DNA of 64,000 bases, taken from the IMG/VR virus record IMGVR_UViG_3300010368_000009, positions 1-64,000 of that record; one strand, written 5' to 3'. Within the stretch, counting starts at the first letter, position 1. Each line of letters opens with the position of its first letter. Below are positions 49,112 through 57,575 of this stretch, one piece after another. The DNA is from a virus. The notes below the pieces were generated by a model, which saw only the letters and a list, made by a program, of their open reading frames with translations, had not been told where the DNA came from and did no database searches. A program made the position numbers and the translations under genes.

Positions 49112-51568
49112 TTAATCCCAGACGGAACTCATTTCATCGTGGAGTCTATTTTCGAAACTTTCTTTAGCAGCGTCTTCATCATGACCTGACCAACCGTGAT
49201 ATGGTTCATCAATATTAATAACTTTTTCATCGCTTCCATTGAATTCTGACAAATCTTCAAATCCGTGTTCAATCCAATGATCAGAAAAATATGCATCATT
49301 GAATACTTTTAATATATCTTTCTTCGGGAAGATAACCCATACTGTTGAATCAATGGAGTATTCCTTGGATAATGTTTTCATTGATATATCTTTCTTTTTA
49401 CCGGCATCTTTGTCTTGATACGGTTGTTCGTGGAACATAACGGTAGCCGACAACCCGCCCGATACAGGATGTTCAACACCGCCATTTAGTGCTGATCGAA
49501 GTGTTTCATAAACTTCATTCTCGGCACCGACGCTAGCATCATCCATCGCCGCCATATGTGCTGCTGCCTTAAACTCTTCAATGAATTCCAATGCAAAATC
49601 AATAACTAATCGCTTGTTATCCAGATCAACGCCTTCTTCTTCAACTTCATCTTCCATATTGGTTTTAATGTAGTCTAGTAGCTTCGCGTAATCTGCGTCA
49701 GTTATCCAATTTTCCACTTCCCATGAATCTGGTTCTTCCGCATAGTCACCACTATTGTGGAAGTCTTCGTCGCCGGTCACGACATCAATACAAAAGTTAG
49801 CAGTTCGGTTGCCATATTTTCCAACATAATCTTTAACCGTGTCACCAGATTCATATTTAAGATAGTAATAATCTGCATCAAAGCTTTCGAGATTTTCCCA
49901 ACCGATACCTGTTTCGTCGGCCACTTTTTCAAAACGGGCCATTGCAACCTTTGAATCGGTTCCAAGCATGTCCACATATGTTTCAACTCTTATAGCTTCG
50001 GGTTTACGTTTCAATATAAGTGCCTTGGCTTCATCCGGTAATGCGTTTGCTTTGGAAATAGAAATTCGGCTTTCTTCTTCTTCCCATTCTTCCAGTGCGT
50101 CCAGTGATTTCTGAAAACCCTCAGACATTGGACCAAACAATCTAGCACTATCAGAAATATCGAGCAAATCTGGTCGCATCGTTTTGATGTAATCAATGTC
50201 ATTCTCGGTGTATATACGTGATGGTTTCTCGAAACCGCCCTTGCGTTGAAGGAACTGGATGAATCTTAGAAATTCGTCTTGTCTATTAAGACCAAGAACC
50301 CATTTCTTCATTTCTTCGGATTTCAATCCAAAGACTCGCTCGATGGTATACATGTCCAAGAATTCAGGCTTTAGTGCGTAAGCCTTCTTCACCGTATCTG
50401 GTTCAAGTTTGGGTACTAGTTTAAGGAATGATCCCTTATCGGTTAGCTTCTTGATATATTCCCAGAAGTCTTCCGTTCCTTCTTTGAAATAATCTAATAC
50501 ACGATCTGGTTCAATTAGATTAGGTTTCATCTTGGCTAAGGTTCGTGCCTGTGCTTCTGGTAGATCACTAAGGGTGAAGTTTGTCGCAGCACTATAACCA
50601 CCGCCTACGATGCCCTCGACATAATCAGATTCCAGAAGCTTTGCAATATATTTGTGATATTTGGAATCTGGTTTTGCGTTTCCGAAACCCTTCATTTCGT
50701 AGAGAACTTTATCTTTGGTCATGAAGGTGGCAACTGGTTTCAACCATTCTTTGCCTTTACGTTTGACCATTTCCCGCAATGAGTAAACAGTTCCGCCCGT
50801 TCCAGATGTTCTTGGATCAGTGCAACAATGTCGCATTGTTCGACCTTCATCACGACTGCTGCCAGTTTGAAGATCATACCAAGCAAAACCATCATTGAAA
50901 TCAATGAGTACTTTAATGTTGTCGGTCATTTGACTGATCAGGATGTACCGGTCATCGGCACCCATTTCCTGTGTCCACTTGGTTTCCAATGAGCGTAAAT
51001 CAATCAATGCGGTTTCCCATGATCGACCTGTGACGTTGTACTGGTCGATTGGTGGATATTCTAAACTAGCATAATGAATAAGCTGATCACGCAACGAGGT
51101 CCAATTTCCAATTCGATCACCCGGTGACCAATCGAAGTTACCAGATTTACCGCGTTTCAAACCAAGTACTCTTTGTATTTGTGCTTCGGTGTTCCCCAAT
51201 GCCATTACTTTAGCAACATACGTGTTGATAATTTTGAACACCGCTGAACCATGTGGCCATTCAATATGAAGATTGCTGATTATAGATTGAAATACTTCAG
51301 CCGCGATGAGTGGTCTATATATCAGTAACAACCATGATGCCCGATCACTGCGGTTGATACCTTGAATTATGGTGGTGATGCTTATTCGAACTAACTTTCC
51401 TACTTTTTTCTTTGTGGTCGCCCGGTCTTCTATTCTGAATACTTCATCCGGGTAACTGTCAAGTTCAGCATTGAACGTTTCAATGAATGCAGAGAACATG
51501 TTGACGTAGTTCTGCCTATTCTTTTCGAGAAGCAGTTCGTCTTCAAATAATTTCATCAATATGGACAT
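49112..51568 (-). CDS. large unknown protein (818 residues), possible PcfJ-like core
   Basis: An 818-residue mainly helical, acidic protein. Around residues 245-300, GRTMRHCCTDPR followed by GGTVYSLREMVKRKG resembles the M-R-H-C core of PcfJ-type proteins. Later come repeats of a short helical unit (DVALKPEF-type segments such as MRPDLLDISDSARLFG and LKPEFLDMYTIERVFG), and the C-terminus is EDAAKESFENRLHDEMSSV. The start MSILMKLFED is slightly uncertain against MKLFED. No enzymatic motif is certain; it may be a virion or host-takeover protein. Confidence 0.7.
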   Translation of the reverse strand: MSILMKLFEDELLLEKNRQNYVNMFSAFIETFNAELDSYPDEVFRIEDRATTKKKVGKLVRISITTIIQGINRSDRASWLLLIYRPLIAAEVFQSIISNLHIEWPHGSAVFKIINTYVAKVMALGNTEAQIQRVLGLKRGKSGNFDWSPGDRIGNWTSLRDQLIHYASLEYPPIDQYNVTGRSWETALIDLRSLETKWTQEMGADDRYILISQMTDNIKVLIDFNDGFAWYDLQTGSSRDEGRTMRHCCTDPRTSGTGGTVYSLREMVKRKGKEWLKPVATFMTKDKVLYEMKGFGNAKPDSKYHKYIAKLLESDYVEGIVGGGYSAATNFTLSDLPEAQARTLAKMKPNLIEPDRVLDYFKEGTEDFWEYIKKLTDKGSFLKLVPKLEPDTVKKAYALKPEFLDMYTIERVFGLKSEEMKKWVLGLNRQDEFLRFIQFLQRKGGFEKPSRIYTENDIDYIKTMRPDLLDISDSARLFGPMSEGFQKSLDALEEWEEEESRISISKANALPDEAKALILKRKPEAIRVETYVDMLGTDSKVAMARFEKVADETGIGWENLESFDADYYYLKYESGDTVKDYVGKYGNRTANFCIDVVTGDEDFHNSGDYAEEPDSWEVENWITDADYAKLLDYIKTNMEDEVEEEGVDLDNKRLVIDFALEFIEEFKAAAHMAAMDDASVGAENEVYETLRSALNGGVEHPVSGGLSATVMFHEQPYQDKDAGKKKDISMKTLSKEYSIDSTVWVIFPKKDILKVFNDAYFSDHWIEHGFEDLSEFNGSDEKVINIDEPYHGWSGHDEDAAKESFENRLHDEMSSVWD

Positions 51569-51576
51569 GTTTCTAT

Positions 51577-51690
51577 TTACCGGTATTTATTATTATATTG
51601 CTTTCTTGAAAGCTTCATGTGTTCAAACACGTTTTTGTTGAAATATTCTCTGGCGGCGTCCTCATCAAATCCATTTTTATCTAACGACAT
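51577..51690 (-). CDS. micro-gene resembling the C-terminus of the 818-residue protein
   Basis: A 37-residue ORF (MSLDKNGFDEDAAREYFNKNV). GFDEDAAREYFNKN resembles GHDEDAAKESFENR at the end of the large protein that lies downstream of it. It starts directly after the stop of the upstream gene. It may be a remnant of a duplicated gene or a separate small protein. An AATAAATA late octamer follows at 51584-51591, overlapping its end and preceding the large gene. Confidence 0.45.
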   Translation of the reverse strand: MSLDKNGFDEDAAREYFNKNVFEHMKLSRKQYNNKYR

Positions 51691-51691
51691 A

Positions 51692-52027
51692 TTATGCTGC
51701 CCAAGTCACCACTGAATCATTTGATGAACCAGCCGTTCGTTGAATTACCCAAATTGGAATCGGTGAAACTTCAACAATTGCGGTTGCAGTATAAGATGCC
51801 ATTTCAATCCATGCGTCAGCCGCAAGATATTTTCCGTATAGTTTTAATGTGTCACCACTACCAACGACGACCTGAAGTCTAATCTTTGATCCACTGTCCC
51901 GGCCACGCCAAACCCGGTATCCGTCACCAAATCCATCTGCGTGAGTGTCATCGCCAGTAACAACGGAACCATATCCGCTGCCGTCTTCGGTTGCTGTAGT
52001 GTATACATCATAAGCGGTAATAGCCAT
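51692..52027 (-). CDS. probable virion protein (111 residues)
   Basis: A 111-residue Gly/Ser/Thr-rich, beta-strand-rich protein (MAITAYDVYTTATEDGSGYG, YRVWRGRDSGSKIRLQVVVGSGDTLKLYG). This composition is typical of small capsid-decoration or neck/tail proteins. A GATAAATA late-type octamer stands upstream, which fits late expression. No family is recognised. Confidence 0.62.
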   Translation of the reverse strand: MAITAYDVYTTATEDGSGYGSVVTGDDTHADGFGDGYRVWRGRDSGSKIRLQVVVGSGDTLKLYGKYLAADAWIEMASYTATAIVEVSPIPIWVIQRTAGSSNDSVVTWAA

Positions 52028-52058
52028 TAATTTAATCCTCGGTAATCTATAGTTATAT

Positions 52059-52066
52059 TATTTATC
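52059..52066 (-). promoter_or_regulatory. late-type promoter octamer GATAAATA
   Basis: Minus strand GATAAATA, 31 bases before the ATG of the beta-rich protein. Confidence 0.5.
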
Positions 52067-52083
52067 CCCCTTCACCATAATGA

Positions 52084-52112
52084 TTGACATAGGATGATGC
52101 GTGTGGTAGCTT
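52084..52112 (+). promoter_or_regulatory. promoter of the rII region
   Basis: TTGACA (52084-52089), 17-base spacer, TAGCTT (52107-52112), upstream of the 67-residue gene and rIIA/rIIB. Confidence 0.6.
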
Positions 52113-52143
52113 AATGTTTGAATTTATCTTTTGGAGAATACCA

Positions 52144-52347
52144 ATGGCCAAACTTCCCTTCCGCACAAAGCGATATATTGTTCTAGCTCCTCATGGTGGT
52201 GGAATGATTAATGCTATCGGTGATACAATCTCTCGCGCACATGAAAATGCTATTCATGAACTTGGTAATCAATTTACAGTTGACAAACTGAATTCTTACG
52301 GTTATCGTACAATTGAAGTTGAGCTAGTCGAAGTGACTCGCAAATAA
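52144..52347 (+). CDS. small unknown protein upstream of rIIA
   Basis: A 67-residue protein (MAKLPFRTKRYIVLAPHGGG) with a GGAGAA site; a longer frame from 52114 lacks one. Strand-helix-strand pattern; HGGGMINAIGDTISRAHENAI is a possible helix. First gene of the rII unit. Function unknown. Confidence 0.65.
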   Translation: MAKLPFRTKRYIVLAPHGGGMINAIGDTISRAHENAIHELGNQFTVDKLNSYGYRTIEVELVEVTRK

Positions 52348-52370
52348 CAATATAACCGGGGTGATATATT

Positions 52371-54539
52371 ATGAGAGTTTCACAGGTTGAACGCAAAGTT
52401 GAAATTACTGGTGCGGTTTCGCAAGAGCAATTCACTATTGCGATGAATGCCAAGATGTTCGAAATGCTTTCTAAGAAAGTGTACGAGCGTCCAGCCGAAG
52501 CAGTTCTTCGCGAAATTTGTGCAAACGCATATGACTCCAATCGTGAAGCCGGTAATGGTGATGAGCCAATTACTGTTGTGATGCCAACCCTACTGGTTCC
52601 TGTTCTTCGGGTTCGTGATAATGGTCTTGGTATGTCGCATGATTTTGTTATGCGTAACTATACCAAGTATGGTGAATCCACTAAGGATGGTTCGGACGAA
52701 TCAATTGGTGGCTTCGGTCTTGGTTGTAAATCCCCCTTTGCTGTCACCGATACATTCACCGTAATCTCACGCCACGAAGGTGTTCAACGCACCTATACCG
52801 CAGTGATCGGCACCACTGGTTTCCCAACAATCAATTGTCTGGATGAACATCCTACAGATGAACGCAATGGTGTTGAAGTCATCGTTCCTTGTTCGGATGA
52901 TATGCTTCGTAAATTCACGGAAGCCGCCCCAAAGGTTTTCGAATATTATGATGTGATGCCGACCTTCAAGAATTATGATGCTCGTCAAATTAATCAACTT
53001 CGTGAACAACTGCTTCTCGATACCGATACACTCACGATGTATAAGAACAATAATTATTATCGCGAGAGTTCGCTTCGTATTCAGATGGGTATTGTGGGTT
53101 ATCCGGTTGAACTGGGTGAAATGGATATTTCACGTGATGTTAGAGACTTCATTTCGAACCTGCGTCTTACCCTGAAGCTGCCAATCGGTTCCGTTCCGTT
53201 GGCACCATCACGCGAACGTTTGAATTATGATAATGAAACTATCAAGTTGCTGGCCGACGCGCTTAACGATGCTCGCCAAGAAATTCTTGATTATTATTTG
53301 GAGCCGGTTCACTCGATCAGTGAATATTACGAAGCTTGTTGTGCATTTATCAAGGTTCGCGAAAACCTTCCGTTTTTGCCTTCTGAGTATACTCATGGTG
53401 ATCGCACTCTGAGAACAGCGACGACATTCACCTTTAATAAGAAACGTGGATTTTCGGTTATCAAAGCTGGCCGCAGTGAATTGTATAATGGTCGTATGCC
53501 TCGTGCTACCAATGATAATCGCGTGAATATCGCGTATGATCCTAAAACCATTTTCGTTATCGATGATGTTTATCGGTGTCATGCTCGTGCAGAACGAATC
53601 GAGCGTGCCTGTCGTGATCATACGACTGTTGTTATTCTATCCAGTTCGCGTCTGAACCACGATAATCACGATACTGTTTCTCATGCATTGGATGTTGAAC
53701 TTCAAGATATCTTCCGTCAAATCGGATATCCAAATGAAGATCAATTCTGTATTCTTTCAGAAACTGAAGAGGTTGAAAAACACCGAAACAATACTGGTGG
53801 ATGGCGTACATCTGTTGGTGGCATTCGTCTCGCCACTGAACGGTTCCGTGCTAAACCAAGAGCTGTTAGTAATAATGATGGTGTATTGAGCGCCACGACT
53901 GAACCAAAGGAAGATGATGAAGGCAATCTTCTTCTTCCAGCGGATGCTCTGTACGTTAATATGTCACGTGGTAAGCCAACCATTCAAGAATCGGTTATCT
54001 ACCAGTTCGTGATGAATGATCCGCGTCCACTTTATTTTATTCCGAAAACTCTGATTAAGAAGATTCCAGAATCTTGGAAGCCTTTGGAAAGCGTTGTTGA
54101 TGGGATTGTGGACAAGGTTCGTGTTTCATCATATATTAAGTTGAAGAAGTTGTATGATAATCAGAAATTATCACATGGTGCACTTTACAAATTGATGAAT
54201 AATAAAAACACACCAACGCGTAATCGAATTCTTGCGTTCGTTGAAAAATATCCAGAGAATCAACTTTCACAACTGATTAAAATGTATCAACGCGCTCATA
54301 CTCATAAGGCCAACGCGCATATTGATGCCGTCATCACTTATAAGCATGTGCCACTGGTTAACAGTATTGAATTTCGTACCACCAAAAAGGTTAACACCTT
54401 GTTCGCCGGGTTTGAGCATGCTCATTACCTGTTGTTCCGGGCGATCACATCTTTGGGTGAAAACACTTATAGTTCGTCGCACAAGCAACAAGCATATAAA
54501 ATGATTGACAACGTATTAGACACCGTATACGGTGTCTAA
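52371..54539 (+). CDS. rIIA: rIIA-like protein
   Basis: A 722-residue rIIA homologue. It has a GHKL ATPase-like N-terminus: LREICANAYDSNREAG (N box), RVRDNGLGMSHDF (G1), SIGGFGLGCKSPFA (G2). The remaining 450 residues match no motif I can name. rIIA/rIIB are membrane-associated T4 proteins that influence lysis inhibition and exclusion by lambda-type systems. It is followed by the rIIB-like gene 20 bases on. The protein is full length. Confidence 0.92.
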   Translation: MRVSQVERKVEITGAVSQEQFTIAMNAKMFEMLSKKVYERPAEAVLREICANAYDSNREAGNGDEPITVVMPTLLVPVLRVRDNGLGMSHDFVMRNYTKYGESTKDGSDESIGGFGLGCKSPFAVTDTFTVISRHEGVQRTYTAVIGTTGFPTINCLDEHPTDERNGVEVIVPCSDDMLRKFTEAAPKVFEYYDVMPTFKNYDARQINQLREQLLLDTDTLTMYKNNNYYRESSLRIQMGIVGYPVELGEMDISRDVRDFISNLRLTLKLPIGSVPLAPSRERLNYDNETIKLLADALNDARQEILDYYLEPVHSISEYYEACCAFIKVRENLPFLPSEYTHGDRTLRTATTFTFNKKRGFSVIKAGRSELYNGRMPRATNDNRVNIAYDPKTIFVIDDVYRCHARAERIERACRDHTTVVILSSSRLNHDNHDTVSHALDVELQDIFRQIGYPNEDQFCILSETEEVEKHRNNTGGWRTSVGGIRLATERFRAKPRAVSNNDGVLSATTEPKEDDEGNLLLPADALYVNMSRGKPTIQESVIYQFVMNDPRPLYFIPKTLIKKIPESWKPLESVVDGIVDKVRVSSYIKLKKLYDNQKLSHGALYKLMNNKNTPTRNRILAFVEKYPENQLSQLIKMYQRAHTHKANAHIDAVITYKHVPLVNSIEFRTTKKVNTLFAGFEHAHYLLFRAITSLGENTYSSSHKQQAYKMIDNVLDTVYGV

Positions 54540-54559
54540 TATACCTTGGGAGAATAAAA

Positions 54560-55888
54560 ATGATTATGCGTCCACCTATTGTTCAATCTGGCGAAACCAT
54601 TACCGTTTATGTTGATGGCTTGCCTGAAACGATCAACCGCGACCATTCCAATTGGGAACGCGTGAAGCAAGCCATTCGTGATGAACAATGGGATCAACTG
54701 GTTCCATTGATGAACATCCCGAAAGGACTGGTTCAATATAGTGAAGGCAACATCACGATTGTTGATGATGTGTTCCTTTTCCGTGGCATTGAAGTTGCGG
54801 ATTATCTCGTCACGAAGATCATGGAAATGTTTCATGATAAGATGCCTATCCAGCCAATGGTTCGGTATTTTGAAAACCTGATGACCAATCCGAACCCGGA
54901 AGCACGCAAAGACCAATTCAAATGGTTGGAAGCTGGCAACATGCCGATCACCGATGATGGTTATGTCATCGGGTACAAGTATGTTGATGAAAACTACAAG
55001 TCTTGTCACAACGGCGTTTGGGAACTGAAGGGTGGCAAGGATTGGATTCTCAATACTGGTCGGTATTATGATCACGTTATTGGTTCCATTGTTACCATGC
55101 CACGTGAAAAGTGTGATGAAAACAGCCGCGCTACCTGTTCGACTGGTCTTCACTTCTGTTCGTTCTCGTATCTGAACTCTGGATATACGAAGTCCAAACG
55201 AATTGTTCTGGTCAAGATCAATCCGCGTGACATTGTTGCGGTTCCAGCCGATTATTCATTCGCCAAGGCTCGGTGCTGTGAATATGAAGTTATTACTGAA
55301 ATCGATGTTCAAGAACACGGTGATATTCTGGCCGGGAAGCGTGTTGTTCGTGCTTCGCAAAAGATTACCACTCTTGATGATCTGATCTTCTCGCCAACAC
55401 CGGCAGCTGTCGAAACTGATGCAGAGCGTCATGATCGTATTCTTGAAGAAGAGGAAGATGAACTTTATGAGGATCAATACAGTCTTCATGAAGATCATGT
55501 TGATTTTGATCGTGACGATGACGATGAAGACGTTGATGATGGTGAAACTGAAACCTTCTACCATGAAGCAACGGATCAACGGTTCACTGCGGCTGAAGTA
55601 TTGAACCTGTTGAGCAAATATGGTTCACAAGGTGCGGTTGCCCGTGAAACTTGTATTCCTCGATCAACGTTTGGTGGATGGTTGAACAAGATTACGGAAG
55701 ATCGCGAATCATCTTCTGAAGTTCAACTTTCGTTTTTCCACGAAGGCACCAACCAAACCTTTACGGCACAAGGGGTTCTTGACCTGCTGTCCGCTCATGG
55801 TTCACAGGGTGCAGTTGAACGCAACATCGGTATTCCTCGATCCACTCTTCGTGGATGGTTGAACCGGATAGAAGCAGCCAACGGCTAA
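54560..55888 (+). CDS. rIIB: rIIB-like protein with two C-terminal helix-turn-helix repeats
   Basis: A 442-residue protein. Residues 1-290 match the rIIB style (MNIPKGLVQYSEGNITIVDD, FRGIEVADYLVTKIMEMF, DGYVIGYKYVDENYKSCHNG). After an acidic linker (about 300-330) come two copies of a 55-residue module: RFTAAEVLNLLSKYGSQGAVARE, then the second with FTAQGVLDLLSAHGSQGAVERN; each ends IPRSTFGGWLN or IPRSTLRGWLN. These look like helix-turn-helix units. GGGAGAA precedes the ATG. DNA binding is inferred. Confidence 0.85.
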   Translation: MIMRPPIVQSGETITVYVDGLPETINRDHSNWERVKQAIRDEQWDQLVPLMNIPKGLVQYSEGNITIVDDVFLFRGIEVADYLVTKIMEMFHDKMPIQPMVRYFENLMTNPNPEARKDQFKWLEAGNMPITDDGYVIGYKYVDENYKSCHNGVWELKGGKDWILNTGRYYDHVIGSIVTMPREKCDENSRATCSTGLHFCSFSYLNSGYTKSKRIVLVKINPRDIVAVPADYSFAKARCCEYEVITEIDVQEHGDILAGKRVVRASQKITTLDDLIFSPTPAAVETDAERHDRILEEEEDELYEDQYSLHEDHVDFDRDDDDEDVDDGETETFYHEATDQRFTAAEVLNLLSKYGSQGAVARETCIPRSTFGGWLNKITEDRESSSEVQLSFFHEGTNQTFTAQGVLDLLSAHGSQGAVERNIGIPRSTLRGWLNRIEAANG

Positions 55889-55923
55889 CGTTCCCCCAGA
55901 CGTTATGTTGACGGTTGCATCGG

Positions 55924-55957
55924 AGAATGGCTCTTGGAAACAAGGGCCATTCTTTTT
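55924..55957 (+). terminator. intrinsic terminator after rIIB
   Basis: AGAATGGC/GCCATTCT with inner CTTG/CAAG closed by a GAAA tetraloop-like turn, followed by TTTTT. Confidence 0.9.
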
Positions 55958-55980
55958 ATGTAAACTTTGAAATATTTTTA

Positions 55981-56008
55981 TTGACTCTATTGGTGATTTG
56001 CCTATAAG
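55981..56008 (+). promoter_or_regulatory. promoter of the tRNA-Gly/tRNA-Met pair
   Basis: TTGACT (55981-55986), 16-base spacer, TATAAG (56003-56008), 9 bases before tRNA-Gly. Confidence 0.75.
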
Positions 56009-56017
56009 TAACATGAT

Positions 56018-56093
56018 GCGGATGTAGCTCAGTTGGCAGAGCGACAGATTTCCAATCTGTATGTCGTCGGTTCGAACCCGTCCATCCGCTCCA
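56018..56093 (+). tRNA. tRNA-Gly(TCC)
   Basis: Acceptor GCGGATG/CATCCGC, T73, CCA; D-arm GCTCAGTTGGCAGAGC; anticodon stem ACAGA/TCTGT around TTTCCAA (anticodon TCC); T-arm GTCGG-TTCGAAC-CCGTC. Confidence 0.94.
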
Positions 56094-56099
56094 AGATTT

Positions 56100-56177
56100 G
56101 GTGCTGTAGCTCAGTTGGGAGAGCGCCACGCTCATAACGTGGGTCAGTCATCGGTTCGAGTCCGATCAGCACTACCA
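56100..56177 (+). tRNA. tRNA with CAT anticodon (Met or Ile2)
   Basis: Acceptor GGTGCTG/CAGCACT with G1-T72, A73, CCA; anticodon stem CCACG/CGTGG around CTCATAA; T-arm ATCGG-TTCGAGT-CCGAT. The third CAT tRNA of the window; decoding AUA as lysidine-modified tRNA-Ile2 cannot be excluded. A small hairpin CCATC-GAAA-GATGG follows at 56181-56194. Confidence 0.9.
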
Positions 56178-56285
56178 ATTCCATCGAAAGATGGAAACAT
56201 TAACTTGCGGTTGCTACAGTTCCTCACCTGAAGAGATAGGCCGGTAGCATTAAATTAAATGGATGCGTTCAGCCGTATTTTATAC

Positions 56286-56314
56286 TTGACTTATAGAAAT
56301 TCAACCTGTATACA
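56286..56314 (+). promoter_or_regulatory. promoter of the basic micro-gene
   Basis: TTGACT (56286-56291), 17-base spacer, TATACA (56309-56314), 36 bases before the ATG at 56351. Confidence 0.75.
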
Positions 56315-56350
56315 GATAATACAGAAACAACATACAAGGTAATAAACATC

Positions 56351-56497
56351 ATGGCAAAGCACGCATCTGGTAATACTCATGTCGTTGGTGTACGTAAGCG
56401 CACCAGCATTGGTAACTCCTTCCGTTCGGGCGACAAGTCCAAGAATGCGAAAAGCCGTAATGGTTCTCGCTTCACACGTGGTCAAGGTCGTCCGTGA
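56351..56497 (+). CDS. small very basic protein
   Basis: A 48-residue protein (MAKHASGNTHVVGVRKRT ... RFTRGQGRP) with about a quarter Lys/Arg and almost no acidic residues, Ser/Gly-rich and probably disordered when free. It has its own promoter and an AAGG site somewhat far from the ATG. It resembles a ribosomal-protein-like or nucleic-acid-coating tail. It stands directly before the large structured RNA block, so RNA binding is a fair guess but only that. Confidence 0.6.
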   Translation: MAKHASGNTHVVGVRKRTSIGNSFRSGDKSKNAKSRNGSRFTRGQGRP

Positions 56498-56516
56498 ATA
56501 AAATGCAGTAACGGGG

Positions 56517-56545
56517 TTGACTTTATATAGATCGCCCTGTATAGT
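56517..56545 (+). promoter_or_regulatory. promoter of the structured RNA block
   Basis: TTGACT (56517-56522), exactly 17 bases, TATAGT (56540-56545). Transcription would begin at the foot of a strong hairpin. Confidence 0.78.
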
Positions 56546-56551
56546 ATAAAT

Positions 56552-57200
56552 CATCGGCGGGGAGTTACTTCCTAGTAACTCCCCGCCGAAAGAATTGAAT
56601 GCTCTTTGACATTGTTGTGTGAAGCTTAGAACAGCTTCCGTTGGAGCATCGGGATAGATACTCCTTGTTTAACGAAAATAAACACTGTTGTGCTATTGGC
56701 ATGGTATGATGGGTTCCGGTGTTTCATCGCAAGTTGTTCTAAAAGTTTGTTGACACAGATGCATGTGTTGTATTGGTGACCATAACCGGAGTACGGGGCG
56801 GAACTTTTACTGATCATTGCGGAATGCCTAGTTTAAATGGCGTGTGTCAAAGCCGGTGTCCCGTTTAAATCTGGGGATGTGACCGGCCTCGTCATCTTAC
56901 AAAAGAGAGTCCAAACGTTTTCTAGAAACGACAAAAACTCAGCTCTGGTGGCCACAGAGAACCGGATATTCTCTTAATAGAGATAGCTTCGGGTGACGAG
57001 ATATAGTTTTCGTGTACTGACTAGAGTGCACACAAGTTCCCTTCGGGGAAGGCATCTTATGGTGTCTTAGTGAATGGACTGACAAAAGAGAATATGGGCG
57101 GTAACCTGTAGGATCACAAATCAGTCGCCTTTACCGAGGAAAATCGGTTATTGTCATTCTGTTGGCATCACCACCAGAGTGGCTTACAGTCGGGAATTAG
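56552..57200 (+). ncRNA. large structured non-coding RNA
   Basis: About 650 bases with no credible gene, starting just after a strong promoter. The 5' end is a perfect 14-bp hairpin (GGCGGGGAGTTACT/AGTAACTCCCCGCC, 56556-56587). Further hairpins are CTCTGG-TGGCCA-CAGAG (56944-56960), TCTCT-TAAT-AGAGA (56970-56983), TTCCC-TTCG-GGGAA (57037-57050, a UUCG tetraloop), GGCATC-TTAT-GGTGTC (57051-57066) and ACCGA/TCGGT (57133-57148). Size, phage origin and position next to tRNAs resemble ornate RNAs such as GOLLD or ROOL, but I cannot confirm a family. It leads without a gap into the tRNA-like array. Confidence 0.65.
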
Positions 57201-57323
57201 TTTAGAGATGGGACGTAGCTCAATATGGTAGAGCTTCTTAATCCCGGCCACTTTGGAAAACGAACTGGTCCGGTAATGTCAAACGTTGTATGCGGGTTCG
57301 ATTCCCGTCGCCTGTCATCTAAA
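57201..57323 (+). ncRNA. tRNA-like element A with enlarged anticodon arm
   Basis: Normal D-arm TAGCTCAATATGGTAGAGC and T-arm GCGGG-TTCGATT-CCCGT, with GATG-GGACG paired to CGCCTGT-CATC as a lengthened acceptor, itself flanked by TTT/AAA. In place of a 7-base anticodon loop is a long arm: TTA-CCGG-CCA pairs with TGG-CCGG-TAA. A CAA-ACG-TTG variable arm follows. No decoding anticodon is apparent. Confidence 0.6.
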
Positions 57324-57358
57324 CTAGCTGTTTCGTCCAAATGGACAACAATAACTAT

Positions 57359-57442
57359 GCGTGCCGACTTAGACACATAGTCCGTAATACAAATGAGTGT
57401 CTGGATACGGTTGTAATGGGTTCGACTCCCGGTAGGCATGCA
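57359..57442 (+). ncRNA. tRNA-like element B with possible pseudoknot
   Basis: Acceptor GCGTGCC/GGCATGC (7 bp) and T-arm TGGG-TTCGACT-CCCG. The centre holds two interlocked pairings: AGACAC (57371) with GTGTCT (57397), and CCGTA (57382) with TACGG (57406). These cross, so a pseudoknot or alternative folds are possible. No standard D-arm or anticodon loop. Confidence 0.55.
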
Positions 57443-57453
57443 AATGATCTTAT

Positions 57454-57575
57454 AGTCGTTGGCTGTATTATCAGAAACAACACAAGGCCGTTGAGAATCC
57501 AGCGTGTTGTTTCTGGTAGGTGTCTAGATGGATATAGCTACCATCTAAGGAGTTCAAGTCTCTTAACGACTGCCA
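57454..57575 (+). ncRNA. tRNA-like element C with hairpin in the D region
   Basis: Acceptor AGTCGTT/AACGACT fully paired, G73, CCA and T-arm AGGAG-TTCAAGT-CTCTT. The D region holds an inserted perfect 11-bp hairpin AGAAACAACAC/GTGTTGTTTCT with a 20-base loop. The anticodon-position arm is TAGATGG/CCATCTA with a 9-base loop ATATAGCTA lacking a normal anticodon. 122 bases. Confidence 0.65.
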
